Shown: one piece after another, positions 43,212 through 51,746 of the stretch
How positions within the stretch are numbered: position 1 is the first letter of the stretch
Layout: each line of letters starts with the position of its first letter
NCBI RefSeq assembly: GCF_017743865.1
Contig: NZ_JAGHRJ010000001.1
Span: forward strand, 434,001 to 498,000
DNA length: 64,000 nucleotides
Direction: 5' to 3'
From: Labrenzia sp. R4_2
GTDB lineage: Bacteria; Pseudomonadota; Alphaproteobacteria; Rhizobiales; Stappiaceae
Position numbers and translations under genes: made by a program
The notes under the pieces: model-generated
Databases searched by the model: none
Seen by the model: only the letters and a program-made list of their open reading frames with translations
What the model was told of the DNA's origin: nothing

Positions 43212-44321
43212 ATGACATCGATCACCTTGCGCGGCAGCGACCGCGTTCTCAATGTTGCCTGGGCGGATGGCACCAGCGCCGACTTCCCCTTTCTCTGGCT
43301 TCGCGACAACTGCCCGAGCGGCTTTCACCCGCAAACTCACGAGCGGGAATTCGATCTCACCAGTATTCCGGAAACGCTTGGAATTCTCTCCGCTGAACTC
43401 GATGGCGAAGCCATCCGGATTAAATGGGACGGGGAAGAGCACCAGAGCCGGTTCGACGCCGATTGGTTGAAGGCTCACCGGCCCGGAATTGGCCTGAATG
43501 ACCCGGCGAACATTCCACCAACCTTGTGGCGCGGCGATTTCCAGCCAGCCGGCCTGCCAAGGATCAGTGCCGCGGATCTGATGAACGATGATAAGGCCCT
43601 GCTGGGCTTCTTGATCGAGACGAAGAAGACCGGCCTTGCCATCGTGGATGGCATGGCGGATGACCGGGAAGCTGGTATGGCCGCGGCCAAGCGGATCGGT
43701 TTTCTCAGGGAAACCAATTTCGGCGTGACGTTTGAAGTGCGGTCCATGCCGAACCCGAACAATCTTGCCTACACCTCGCACGCTTTGCCGCTGCATACGG
43801 ATCTGGCAAATCAGGAGCTGCCACCAGGCTTTCAGTTCCTGCATTGCCTTGCCAACGACGCGGAAGGCGGCGGGTCCACCTTCTGCGACGGCTTCGCCAT
43901 TGCCGAAGACTTGCGCCTGAACGATCCGGAGGCCTTTGAACTCTTGTCAAAAACGCCGGTCCCGTTCCGGTTTCATGATGACAGCTATGACATTCGCCGC
44001 CATCAGACGGTAATCGATCTGGATGCCTTTGGCAATTTGCAGGAGCTTCATTTCAATGCCCATCTGGCCGGAGTATTCGATTTGCCGGCTGACAAGATGG
44101 AAGCCTACTACCGGGCTTACCGGAAGATCATGCAGATGACCCGGTCAAGCGACTATGTCATCACCACGCGTCTTGAAGGCGGGGAAATGGTGATCTTCGA
44201 CAATCGCCGGGTGCTTCATGGCCGGGCTTCGTTCGATCCCAATACCGGTTACCGGCATCTGCGAGGTTGCTACGTTGATCGGGGCGAATTCGACAGCCGG
44301 ATCCGAGTCTTGAGCCGGTAA
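43212..44321 (+). CDS. Gamma-butyrobetaine hydroxylase-like dioxygenase
   Basis: A 369-aa Fe(II)/2-oxoglutarate oxygenase of the TauD/GBBH type; family members act on gamma-butyrobetaine or trimethyllysine. Iron ligands are H195, D197 (PLHTDLANQE) and H336 (NRRVLHGR). The N-terminal domain keeps the FLWLRDNC start of the GBBH zinc domain, but only C34 of the usual three Cys is present (RDNCPSGFHP). The frame opens at 43077; ATG 43212 fits the family. No carnitine-pathway neighbour is present. Confidence 0.85.
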   Translation: MTSITLRGSDRVLNVAWADGTSADFPFLWLRDNCPSGFHPQTHEREFDLTSIPETLGILSAELDGEAIRIKWDGEEHQSRFDADWLKAHRPGIGLNDPANIPPTLWRGDFQPAGLPRISAADLMNDDKALLGFLIETKKTGLAIVDGMADDREAGMAAAKRIGFLRETNFGVTFEVRSMPNPNNLAYTSHALPLHTDLANQELPPGFQFLHCLANDAEGGGSTFCDGFAIAEDLRLNDPEAFELLSKTPVPFRFHDDSYDIRRHQTVIDLDAFGNLQELHFNAHLAGVFDLPADKMEAYYRAYRKIMQMTRSSDYVITTRLEGGEMVIFDNRRVLHGRASFDPNTGYRHLRGCYVDRGEFDSRIRVLSR

Positions 44322-44334
44322 GCCGACAGTTGCC

Positions 44335-44356
44335 GTCCCGGCCGCAGCGCCGGGAC
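44335..44356. terminator. Terminator between dioxygenase and rsuA-like genes
   Basis: A perfect 8-bp GC stem (GTCCCGGC and complement, arms 44335-44342 and 44349-44356) with a 6-nt loop, followed 16 bp later by a second, weaker hairpin (44373-44390). It lies between convergent genes. Confidence 0.6.
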
Positions 44357-44403
44357 CACCTGAACAGCTGGCCCTGGATCAAGTCCGGGGCAGCACCGTT
44401 GGT

Positions 44404-45102
44404 TCATGAGAAGATCAGTGCCTTGTCTTCTTCGGACAGGATCTTCCACTGACCTTCGTCAACACCTTCAAGAGTGAGCGCGCCAATCCGGCTACGGGCA
44501 AGATCAGTGACATGATTGCCCGTGGCCGCAAACATGCGGCGGACCTGATGATAGCGGCCTTCATGCAAGGTGAGACGCGCGTGGGTTTCGTCAATCACGT
44601 CCAACTCGGCCGGTTTCAAAGGCTTCTGCTCGTTCTCCAGCATCATCTCGCCGGACGCAAACAATGCGGCTTCGCTGCCGTTCATGGGCCGGTCGAGTGT
44701 CACCTCATAGACCTTTGGAACATTTGATTTCGGTGAGATTACCTGATGCAAAAACGTGCCGTCGTCCGTGAACAGCAAGGCGCCGGATGTTTCCTTGTCC
44801 AGACGGCCGATGGTTGATAGCACGGGTTTGCGCATCCGGAACCGGTCCGGCAAAAGATCATAGACCAGACGTCCCTGGTCCTTGGTTGAACAAACATAGC
44901 CGAGCGGTTTGTTCATCAAAATGACGACGCCCTGCGCCGGGTCGAGCGGCTCATCGTCGAAGAGAATGTCTTCGTGATCCGTTTTCGCGTCGGCTTTCAG
45001 CTGGTTGCCTTTCCGGTCGGTCACCCAGCCATGGCGGATCGCCTGCTGCATTTCCTTCCGGCTGCCGTAGCCAAGGTTGGCGAGAAGTTTGACCAGTCTC
45101 AT
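44404..45102 (-). CDS. RsuA-family rRNA pseudouridine synthase
   Basis: A 232-aa pseudouridine synthase of the RsuA/RluB/E/F group. An N-terminal S4-like RNA-binding domain (LLANLGYGSRKEMQQAIRHG) precedes the catalytic domain with GRLDKETSGALLFT (catalytic Asp) and LTLHEGRYHQVRRMFA. It probably modifies 16S U516 or a 23S site. It begins 1 bp past the stop of an RsmC-like methyltransferase, so the two rRNA-modification genes are likely an operon. Confidence 0.9.
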   Translation of the reverse strand: MRLVKLLANLGYGSRKEMQQAIRHGWVTDRKGNQLKADAKTDHEDILFDDEPLDPAQGVVILMNKPLGYVCSTKDQGRLVYDLLPDRFRMRKPVLSTIGRLDKETSGALLFTDDGTFLHQVISPKSNVPKVYEVTLDRPMNGSEAALFASGEMMLENEQKPLKPAELDVIDETHARLTLHEGRYHQVRRMFAATGNHVTDLARSRIGALTLEGVDEGQWKILSEEDKALIFS

Positions 45103-45103
45103 C

Positions 45104-46147
45104 TTACTTGCCTCCCTTGCCCTTGGTTGCCTTGATCACCTTGTAGCCGCCGGCATCGGCAAGCATTTCGACGCGGTCGAACACGTCGCCGAGCGTGCGC
45201 TCGTAAGGCAGGTGCCGATTGGCCACCAGATAAAAGACCCCACCGGAGCGAAGACCCTGCGCAGCTGCCCGGATAAAGCCTTGACCGACATCCGCACGGT
45301 CAGCCTTGCCCGACTGATGGAACGGCGGATTGGACACCAGGAAATCGTACGGACCCTCAATGCCTTTTGTGACATCGGACCAGATGCCTGTCATCGCCTT
45401 CTTGCCCTTGAAGGACGCAAGGTTTTGTTCCGCCAGATCCAAAGCACGTTTCTCTGCCTCATAAAGATCGAGGGCGGCGACCTTTGGTGCCTTTTCCAGA
45501 ACCTGTCGGGAAAGGTAACCAAAGCCCGCGCCGAGATCTGCGCCCCGGCCGCTCAAACTGTCGGGGAGGTTCTCGGCCAAAAGCCTGGACGCCGGATCGA
45601 TGCGGTCCCAGGCAAAGACTCCCGGTCGGCTGATGTAAGCACCATCGAGAACAGGCCGCGGCGCATCCAGACCCGACCAATCTGTCATCAGCGCAGTGTC
45701 GAGGCTGCTCGCATCAACAGGGGCCCAGACAACGCGGCACTTGTTCTTCGAGAGCTTGTCAGTACTGCCGAAGAGCGCCGAAAAGTCCTGCTCCAGCGTT
45801 TTCGCGCCTTCCGTATTGGGTGCACAGGCAATGACGGTGCCACCGGGCTTCGTCTTGGTGGCCGCCCGGGCGAGCAGGGCGCGTGCCTCCTGCCGCTGGC
45901 GTCCGGGCAAGACCAGCACAGCATCAAAGCCGTCTTCATTCGTTTCCGCGTCAACCTTAAACCCGGCTTTTTGCAGTGCATCGCGATCCGGTGCGAAGCT
46001 TTGCTCACACACGACCTCATGTGGCTCCAGATCTTTCAGCGGGCGTCCTGCGCGGGCGCGGAGTACAAGGATCCGGGCGCGGTCCGGCAATTCCATGTCC
46101 CCGGACAAGATTGGCAGCACCAGTGTTTCAAGAGCAGGATCGGACAT
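45104..46147 (-). CDS. RsmC-like 16S rRNA methyltransferase
   Basis: A 347-aa methyltransferase with the RsmC/RlmG double-domain layout. The C-terminal catalytic half has GADLGAGFGYLSRQVL (SAM) and the base-methylating SNPPFHQ motif; the N-terminal half is the degenerate domain typical of the family. RsmC methylates G1207 of 16S rRNA; the exact site is inferred. ATG 46147 is used. It is followed 1 bp later by the RsuA-like gene. Confidence 0.88.
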   Translation of the reverse strand: MSDPALETLVLPILSGDMELPDRARILVLRARAGRPLKDLEPHEVVCEQSFAPDRDALQKAGFKVDAETNEDGFDAVLVLPGRQRQEARALLARAATKTKPGGTVIACAPNTEGAKTLEQDFSALFGSTDKLSKNKCRVVWAPVDASSLDTALMTDWSGLDAPRPVLDGAYISRPGVFAWDRIDPASRLLAENLPDSLSGRGADLGAGFGYLSRQVLEKAPKVAALDLYEAEKRALDLAEQNLASFKGKKAMTGIWSDVTKGIEGPYDFLVSNPPFHQSGKADRADVGQGFIRAAAQGLRSGGVFYLVANRHLPYERTLGDVFDRVEMLADAGGYKVIKATKGKGGK

Positions 46148-46203
46148 AAGCGGCCTTTGCGAAGAATATCATAGCGCGCTCATACTCCCAGGCGGCTGCG
46201 CCG

Positions 46204-46782
46204 TCAAAAGGCTGCGTCGTTTTTAAAGGGTTTTCCGTCGACCAGAAGGCGCAGCGGCAAGGACCGGCCATCCTCAGTGACGGCCACCACCAGATTGACG
46301 CGCTCAGTATCCAGATCTTCGATGATGAGGCCGTCGCCTTCGGGCAAGAAGAACGCATCAATGCCGTAGTCGATGCGAATGTCGCTGCCGCCGACGGACC
46401 GGACGGTCCCGGCCATGGCGACAGTGCCGGATGTATCTGGTGACTTGCCAACAGAGACAGCACGCATAAGGCCGTTGCTTCCGGTCTCCAAGCTGACGTA
46501 GACCCGATCGCCCTCTTTAACGTCATTCGCGCCGGGCAGATCAACGGACACACGGGCGATGGCCAAGTTGATGATCACATAATCGCCGCGCAGAAGGTCC
46601 CGCGGATCGACCGGGACCAGCGCCAGGGTCACCTCCTTGCCGCTCATCTGAACATCGAGCCGGTCGATCAGGGGCAGAGCAATGAGGGTCAGCTGGACAA
46701 GTGCGATCAAGCCCCATTTCAAGAACGGAGACAGTTTGCGTGAGCGGGTGGTTGGCTGCTGATCAAGCGCTTCGGCAGTCAT
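46204..46782 (-). CDS. GDYXXLXY-domain membrane protein
   Basis: A 192-aa protein with one N-terminal helix (about 23-42) and a periplasmic domain carrying RGDYVIIN, the motif naming the GDYXXLXY family. Function unknown; it is recurrently found beside DUF2157 genes. The start is ATG 46782, overlapping the DUF2157 stop at 46779 (ATGA); the longer frame from 47004 would run inside that gene. Translational coupling is likely. Confidence 0.85.
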   Translation of the reverse strand: MTAEALDQQPTTRSRKLSPFLKWGLIALVQLTLIALPLIDRLDVQMSGKEVTLALVPVDPRDLLRGDYVIINLAIARVSVDLPGANDVKEGDRVYVSLETGSNGLMRAVSVGKSPDTSGTVAMAGTVRSVGGSDIRIDYGIDAFFLPEGDGLIIEDLDTERVNLVVAVTEDGRSLPLRLLVDGKPFKNDAAF

Positions 46783-48128
46783 GAGGAAGCCTCCGCTTTG
46801 TCTGCCGGTCCGGACTTGCGTTTGAACAAACGGGCCAGCCAGAGTGCCATGCCAAGAAGCACAAGGCCGGCAATCAGGAAAAAGACCGACTGTCCCAAAA
46901 GGGAGCCAATAGTGACTTGGAGCAGCCAAAGTCCAACACCCGTGAGCGCAAGATAGGCACAGAGCATCCAGAAGCGGTTGTTGAACCAGGTTCCAAGCGT
47001 GCAAAGACCGATCAATGAAGCGAGTGCGAGGGCCGACACCAACAATACGTTTTCAACAAACAAGGGTGCCAGACAGGTCAGCAAGGCCAGCCCGACGGCG
47101 GCGAAAAGGGCAAGGGCCTTTTCCGTCTTGAACGACATGAGGAGGCCAATAATGCAAAGCGCAACGGCTGATAGCAGGGGCAGCGCGACCGGCAGCGAGA
47201 AGACCCGCATCAGCGGAACACCGTCATCAAACTCCTGAACCGCGATCAGGCTGACGAACACAAGTGCGCACAGCATCATGAAGCCGATGTCCTGAAGGGC
47301 GCGCAGCATAAGCCAGTGCGCATGCGTCTTGACCGGTTTATAGCTCGACCATTTCACATAAAGATCGCCGATCGGGCCAAGTTGTATCATGGTCGCGAAC
47401 AGGCCGCCAAACCCTGCAAGGATCATGGCGCCAACGGCATCATCTCCACCCGGCATCCGGTCGGCCACTTCTCCAAACCAGCGTCCGTAAGTAACGAGCA
47501 AGACAGCAATCGCTGCAAACCGGCTGAGCCGGGCAGGGTAGAAGAAGGGATGCAGGAAAATCGCGGCTAGAAACACGATGCTGATCACGACGTCCGCCCC
47601 GCCTGCGTGCTCTGTAAACACCCTCGACGACTGCCAGGTAACGGCAGCAATTGCAGCCACCGTCAGGGATGTGACGGATCCGGACAGCCAGGCAGCTGCA
47701 AGGGCGCCCATGCAAACCAGGAACGCGCCCCCGGACCAATCGGCGGGCATATGGAAAATCTGTCCGACCAGCGCCATGCCGCCGACAAACACCAGGGTGG
47801 CAAAACCTGTCGCCAAATCCGAAAGACCTTTCTTGCCGGCCCGGGAGGCAAGGGCTGCCAAAAAGTGCGCGCCAACGATCAAGGCGGCAATGCCGGCCAG
47901 CTTAATGGATTTCGGGATTGCACCCCAATTCGCGGCAATAAAGGCAAACAACGCCAAAGCAACGCAGACGACACCAATACCGGCTAGGGCCATGGGCAGT
48001 CTGGAGCGTCCGTCGTCCTGATCCTGATCTTCCAGAATGGCTGCTGCGCCTTCCGGGGTCAGCCAGCCTTTGCCGACCCATGTCTCCAGATCGTACCGCA
48101 GCCGTTTCTTGTAGGCCCAATCGAACAT
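46779..48128 (-). CDS. DUF2157 polytopic membrane protein
   Basis: A 449-aa protein with about twelve to thirteen predicted helices. The N-terminal cytoplasmic segment (LRYDLETWVGKGWLTPEGAAAILEDQ) is the DUF2157 signature. Function unknown; the co-occurrence with GDYXXLXY proteins suggests a two-part membrane complex. The start is ATG 48128 with GGAG; the frame opens at 48155. It is followed by the overlapping GDYXXLXY gene. Confidence 0.87.
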   Translation of the reverse strand: MFDWAYKKRLRYDLETWVGKGWLTPEGAAAILEDQDQDDGRSRLPMALAGIGVVCVALALFAFIAANWGAIPKSIKLAGIAALIVGAHFLAALASRAGKKGLSDLATGFATLVFVGGMALVGQIFHMPADWSGGAFLVCMGALAAAWLSGSVTSLTVAAIAAVTWQSSRVFTEHAGGADVVISIVFLAAIFLHPFFYPARLSRFAAIAVLLVTYGRWFGEVADRMPGGDDAVGAMILAGFGGLFATMIQLGPIGDLYVKWSSYKPVKTHAHWLMLRALQDIGFMMLCALVFVSLIAVQEFDDGVPLMRVFSLPVALPLLSAVALCIIGLLMSFKTEKALALFAAVGLALLTCLAPLFVENVLLVSALALASLIGLCTLGTWFNNRFWMLCAYLALTGVGLWLLQVTIGSLLGQSVFFLIAGLVLLGMALWLARLFKRKSGPADKAEASS

Positions 48129-48483
48129 TACCACTCCGCAAAATTGCCGTGTCACTTGTCTTTATCCCAGCGGGCCCGCTCCTGCCAGCCTTGCGTCATG
48201 CGCCCGGATATCCGCGTGTCTTGACCGCTTGGTCTAATTATGGCGCGGATATTCTGAGCACCTGACGTCGCTCCTTATGATCTATTTCGGCTTATCGTGA
48301 GGCCAAATGAAGGCTGGCAGCCAACGGAAAGTCAGCAAACTCAGTCACTTGTTATCCTGGAAACCCACAGCAAAACTATTGGGCACGTCCTGCGCAGATG
48401 ATGAGCAGTCGAAAGTACTGCTTGATTTTTGAGCATATTGATTTCAACGTCATCGAAACCTTCTTCAAATGCAGGGGAAAAAT
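48129..48483. other. Divergent gap, DUF2157 / NMT1-type transporter
   Basis: This 355-bp region should hold the promoters of the divergent DUF2157 pair and the ABC importer. No clear riboswitch, repeat or hairpin was seen beyond a short GGCT-GGC-AGCC; no TPP-riboswitch core was found despite the NMT1/THI5-type binding protein. Confidence 0.5.
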
Positions 48484-49494
48484 ATGCGTCTTCTCACAGG
48501 GGTGGCCCTCGCTCTGGCCCTAACATCTTCCACGGCTCTTGCAGCGACGGACATCAAGTTCACGCTTGATTGGAAATTCGAAGGACCGGCAGCGCCGTTC
48601 TTCATCGCGCTCGACAAAGGGTACTTCGCCGACGAAGATCTCAACGTGACGATCGACACCGGAGCGGGCTCGCGTGAGTCGATCCCGCGTGTTGCGACCG
48701 GCACGTACGATATGGGCTTTGGCGACATCAACGCCCTGATCAAGGTGCTGGACGATCAACCGGATCTCAAGGTGAAGGCCGTCATGATGGCCTATGAAAC
48801 GCCGCCTTTCGCTGTGATTGGCCGCAAAAGCCAGGGTGTCACGGAAGACCCGAAGTCCCTGGAAGGCAAAACCCTTGGCGCCCCGCCGCCAGATGCAGCC
48901 TTTGGCCAGTGGCCGGCCTTTGTGGATGTCACCGGTATCGACACCTCCGGCATCACAATTGAAAGCGTCGGCTTCCCAGTGCGCGAGCCGATGCTGGCAC
49001 AAGGCCAGGTCGATGCGATCTTCGGGTTCTCCTTCTCCTCAGTCATCAACCTGAAAGCCCAAGGGGTTCCGGAAGACGACATCTCCCTGATCTTGATGGG
49101 TGAGAATGGTCTGGGTCTTTATGGCAACGTGGTGATCACTAACACGGACTTCGCCGAAGAAAACCCGGAGGCCGTGAAAGGCTTCCTGAAAGCCCTGACC
49201 AAAGGCTATCTGGACGCAATTGCCGATCCGGCAGCTGCAATTCCTTACGTGATGAAGCGCAACGAAATCCTCGATGAAGCCGTTGAGATCGAGCGTCTGA
49301 CCATGGCTGTGGAAGGCTCCATCGCAACACCCGCCGTCAAGGAAAACGGCTTTGGTGGTGTCGACATGGATAAGCTGACGAAATCCATGGAGTATCTCCA
49401 GGGATCCATGGGTGTCAGCGCCACGCCTCCGGCACCGGAGCGTGTCTTCGATGCCAGCTATCTGCCGCCCAAAGAAGAGCGCATGCTGAAGTAA
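48484..49494 (+). CDS. NMT1/SsuA-type substrate-binding protein
   Basis: A 336-aa periplasmic binding protein with a Sec signal (cleavage near ALA|ATD). LDWKFEGPAAPFFIALDKGYFADEDLNVTI is typical of the NMT1/SsuA/TauA group, which bind sulfonates, taurine, nitrate or HMP-like pyrimidines. Substrate cannot be read. The ATG is preceded by AGGGG; the frame opens at 48469. It is the first gene of a three-gene importer operon. Confidence 0.9.
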   Translation: MRLLTGVALALALTSSTALAATDIKFTLDWKFEGPAAPFFIALDKGYFADEDLNVTIDTGAGSRESIPRVATGTYDMGFGDINALIKVLDDQPDLKVKAVMMAYETPPFAVIGRKSQGVTEDPKSLEGKTLGAPPPDAAFGQWPAFVDVTGIDTSGITIESVGFPVREPMLAQGQVDAIFGFSFSSVINLKAQGVPEDDISLILMGENGLGLYGNVVITNTDFAEENPEAVKGFLKALTKGYLDAIADPAAAIPYVMKRNEILDEAVEIERLTMAVEGSIATPAVKENGFGGVDMDKLTKSMEYLQGSMGVSATPPAPERVFDASYLPPKEERMLK

Positions 49495-49567
49495 GTTTGC
49501 CGCTCCACGATGCTATGGCCGCAGCCGATCCGGCTGCGGTCTCCTTCCTTTTCTAGCGGATCATTCA

Positions 49568-50359
49568 GTGACCGGATTTGTAGATTTAAGAGATGTCCGC
49601 CTGACCTATGGCGGCGCAGCAGATGGGACGCTCGCCCTTGATGGGCTCACAATGAGTGTCAAAAAAGGCGAATTCGCCGCCGTTGTCGGCCCGTCAGGGT
49701 GTGGGAAGTCGACCCTGATGAAACTGGCCACCGGTCTGATCGCGCCGCAGAACGGCACGATCGAAGTTGCCGGGCACGAAGTTGACGGTCCGGTGTCCGT
49801 TGCCGGCATGGCCTTTCAGAACCCGTCCATGCTGCCTTGGCGCTCCACACTTGCAAACGTCATGCTGCCCCTTGAGATCGTGCAGCCGCACAGATCCAAA
49901 TTCCGCTCTGAAAAGCAGGCCTACACGGCCAAGGCGGAAGCTTTGTTGGATTTGGTCGGCCTGTCAGGCTTTGGCGACAAGTATCCCTGGCAATTGTCTG
50001 GCGGCATGCAGCAACGCGCCAATTTGTGCCGAGCGCTCATTCATGACCCGGCCCTTTTGATGCTGGACGAGCCCTTTGGCGCGCTCGACGCCTTTACGCG
50101 TGAAGAACTCTGGCAGGTCATGCGCGATCTGCACGCGGAAAAAGGTTTCACGACCATTCTTGTCACTCACGACCTCCGCGAGGCGGTGTTCCTTGCAGAC
50201 AAGGTCTTTGTCATGAGCGCCCGCCCGGGCACGATCATTCGTGAGCGGGAAGTGCCCTTTGACCGTCCGCGTCCGATTGAGTTGACCTATGAGAGCGCCT
50301 TCAACGACATTGTTCATGAACTGCGCGACCTGATCGCCGATGCGAGGGCTGCTGCATGA
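49568..50359 (+). CDS. ABC importer ATPase (SsuB/TauB type)
   Basis: A 263-aa ATPase with Walker A GPSGCGKSTLMKLATGLI, Q-loop in AFQNPSMLPWRSTLANVMLP, signature LSGGMQQR and Walker B LLMLDEPFGALD, followed by the switch His in LVTHDLREAVFL. It has the SsuB/TauB features. The start is a GTG at 49568. Its stop overlaps the permease by ATGA. Confidence 0.95.
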   Translation: MTGFVDLRDVRLTYGGAADGTLALDGLTMSVKKGEFAAVVGPSGCGKSTLMKLATGLIAPQNGTIEVAGHEVDGPVSVAGMAFQNPSMLPWRSTLANVMLPLEIVQPHRSKFRSEKQAYTAKAEALLDLVGLSGFGDKYPWQLSGGMQQRANLCRALIHDPALLMLDEPFGALDAFTREELWQVMRDLHAEKGFTTILVTHDLREAVFLADKVFVMSARPGTIIREREVPFDRPRPIELTYESAFNDIVHELRDLIADARAAA

Positions 50360-51120
50360 CTGACTCTCGTTGGATTACCGCTGCGCCCTGGCTTTGGGCA
50401 ATTGGCCTGTTTGTTCTCTGGGAAGGGTCTGTCCAGGTTCTCGATATCCCCGTGATCATCCTGCCGGCGCCCTCAGATATCTGGGTGGCAACTGTGAAGT
50501 ACTGGTCGCCGATCTGGAAGAACTCGGTTCAGACGCTCTATACGACCGTTGTCGGCTTCATCATGGCCGTTGTGGGCGGTATGGCGCTCGGCCTTGCGAT
50601 CGGCTGGAGCCGGTCGATTTATGCGGGCCTTTACCCGATCATGATCGGTTTCAACTCCATCCCGAAGGTCGCCGTTGTCCCGATTCTCGTCATCTGGTTC
50701 GGCATCGGCACCATTCCCGCTGTTCTGACCGCGTTTCTGATCGCCTTCTTTCCAATCGTTGTGAATGTGGCCACCGGTCTTGCGACCATTGAACCGGAGA
50801 TGGAGGACGTGTTGCGGGCGCTTGGTGCCAAGAAACACGACATCATGTTGAAGGTCGGTATTCCTCGGGCGATGCCCTATCTGTTCGGTTCGATGAAGGT
50901 GGCGATCACGCTCGCGTTTGTCGGATCGGTGATTTCGGAGTCCATCGCGGCCAACTCAGGCCTTGGCTACATGATGCAGCTGGCCCAGTCCCAGTTTAAC
51001 GTTCCGCTCGTATGGGCAGGGCTTGTCGCTCTCGCTGTTCTGGGTATTATTATGTACGCACTAATGGCATGGCTGGAAATGCGAATGACGGGATGGGCAC
51101 ATCGCGGCAACCGGTCTTAA
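50356..51120 (+). CDS. ABC importer permease (SsuC/TauC type)
   Basis: A 254-aa inner-membrane permease with six helices. The coupling EAA-like motif reads EPEMEDVLRALGAKKHDIMLKVGIPRAMPYL, typical of SsuC/TauC. It overlaps the ATPase by ATGA. It is followed by a terminator and a repeat-containing gap. No sulfonate monooxygenase or taurine gene accompanies the operon. Confidence 0.95.
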   Translation: MTDSRWITAAPWLWAIGLFVLWEGSVQVLDIPVIILPAPSDIWVATVKYWSPIWKNSVQTLYTTVVGFIMAVVGGMALGLAIGWSRSIYAGLYPIMIGFNSIPKVAVVPILVIWFGIGTIPAVLTAFLIAFFPIVVNVATGLATIEPEMEDVLRALGAKKHDIMLKVGIPRAMPYLFGSMKVAITLAFVGSVISESIAANSGLGYMMQLAQSQFNVPLVWAGLVALAVLGIIMYALMAWLEMRMTGWAHRGNRS

Positions 51121-51182
51121 GCCGGCCAATTCAAAATACCGAGATCAGAGCCAAACCGAACCATAATCCAGGGGGGCTCTGA

Positions 51183-51215
51183 AGGGGCGTCCGAGAGGCC
51201 CGGGCGTCCCTTTTT
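51183..51215 (+). terminator. Terminator after the importer operon
   Basis: An 8-bp stem (AAGGGGCG/CGTCCCTT with one G-T pair) encloses a 15-nt loop and is followed by further T. It lies about 60 bp past the permease stop. Confidence 0.5.
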
Positions 51216-51294
51216 CATGAGCACAAGGTCGCCTGAGCTCGCGACGATCCACACTCGGCCAATCCATCCTGTGGCGTGCCCAAATCGCGTCTCA

Positions 51295-51396
51295 TCGAGT
51301 GGATAGGCAACGGCATGGACCCTCGCTCTTCGGCGGGGATGACGTTAGGAAGAGGGGCGCGCTTTCCCGGACCCAGCAAAGCGGAGATCCGGGATC
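51295..51396. repeat. Intergenic direct repeat, copy 1
   Basis: This copy runs from TCGAGTGGATAGG to GAGATCCGGGATC and matches the copy at 51531-51631 along nearly its whole length, with scattered differences. It holds a GGCGGGGATGACGTT block and an AGCAAAGCGGAGATCCGGG block. It is probably a dispersed intergenic element of this genome. Confidence 0.8.
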
Positions 51397-51530
51397 GGAG
51401 AGTTGAAAACGCTGGTTCCGGTATTTAGAGGCTCACCGATCCCGGATAATCCTGCCGGATTTCCGGGAAGGCCAAGAACTGTTGCCTGACCATGCGAACC
51501 ATTCCGGTGCCCTGCATCAAGCACCAATAA

Positions 51531-51631
51531 TCGAGTGGATAGGAGACGGCATTGATCCCCGCTCTTAGGCGGGGATGACGTTGGGATGAGGGGGCGCTTT
51601 GCCGGACGCAGCAAAGCGGAGATCCGGGATC
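51531..51631. repeat. Intergenic direct repeat, copy 2
   Basis: The second copy, 236 bp from the first. It includes the small hairpin CCCCGC-TCTTAG-GCGGGG (absent as a perfect stem in copy 1), GGGGATGACGTTGGG and AGCAAAGCGGAGATCCGGG. It has no ORF and no transposon-like ends. Confidence 0.8.
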
Positions 51632-51746
51632 CACGCGTTTGCAGAGCTCCGCGTTTCGCGTCAAATCTTCAGCGCACTAGTGGGAGCGGAGGTCCCCGCT
51701 CAGGGCCGGGACGGTGACGGCTGTTCTCCGCGCCACACCCCAACGC

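Larger units (their letters stand above)
51121..51746. other. 626-bp gene-free region with repeats
   Basis: This gap between the convergent importer permease and Uup gene contains a terminator-like hairpin (51183-51215) and two copies of an approximately 100-bp direct repeat (51295-51396, 51531-51631). Several short GC-rich inverted repeats occur within the copies. Short frames here follow the repeats and lack ribosome sites; no gene is supported. Confidence 0.7.

Noticed and set aside
48129-48483. TPP riboswitch before the NMT1/THI5-type binding protein
   Set aside because: The conserved CUGAGA and related core elements were not found; NMT1-type binding proteins often serve other substrates.
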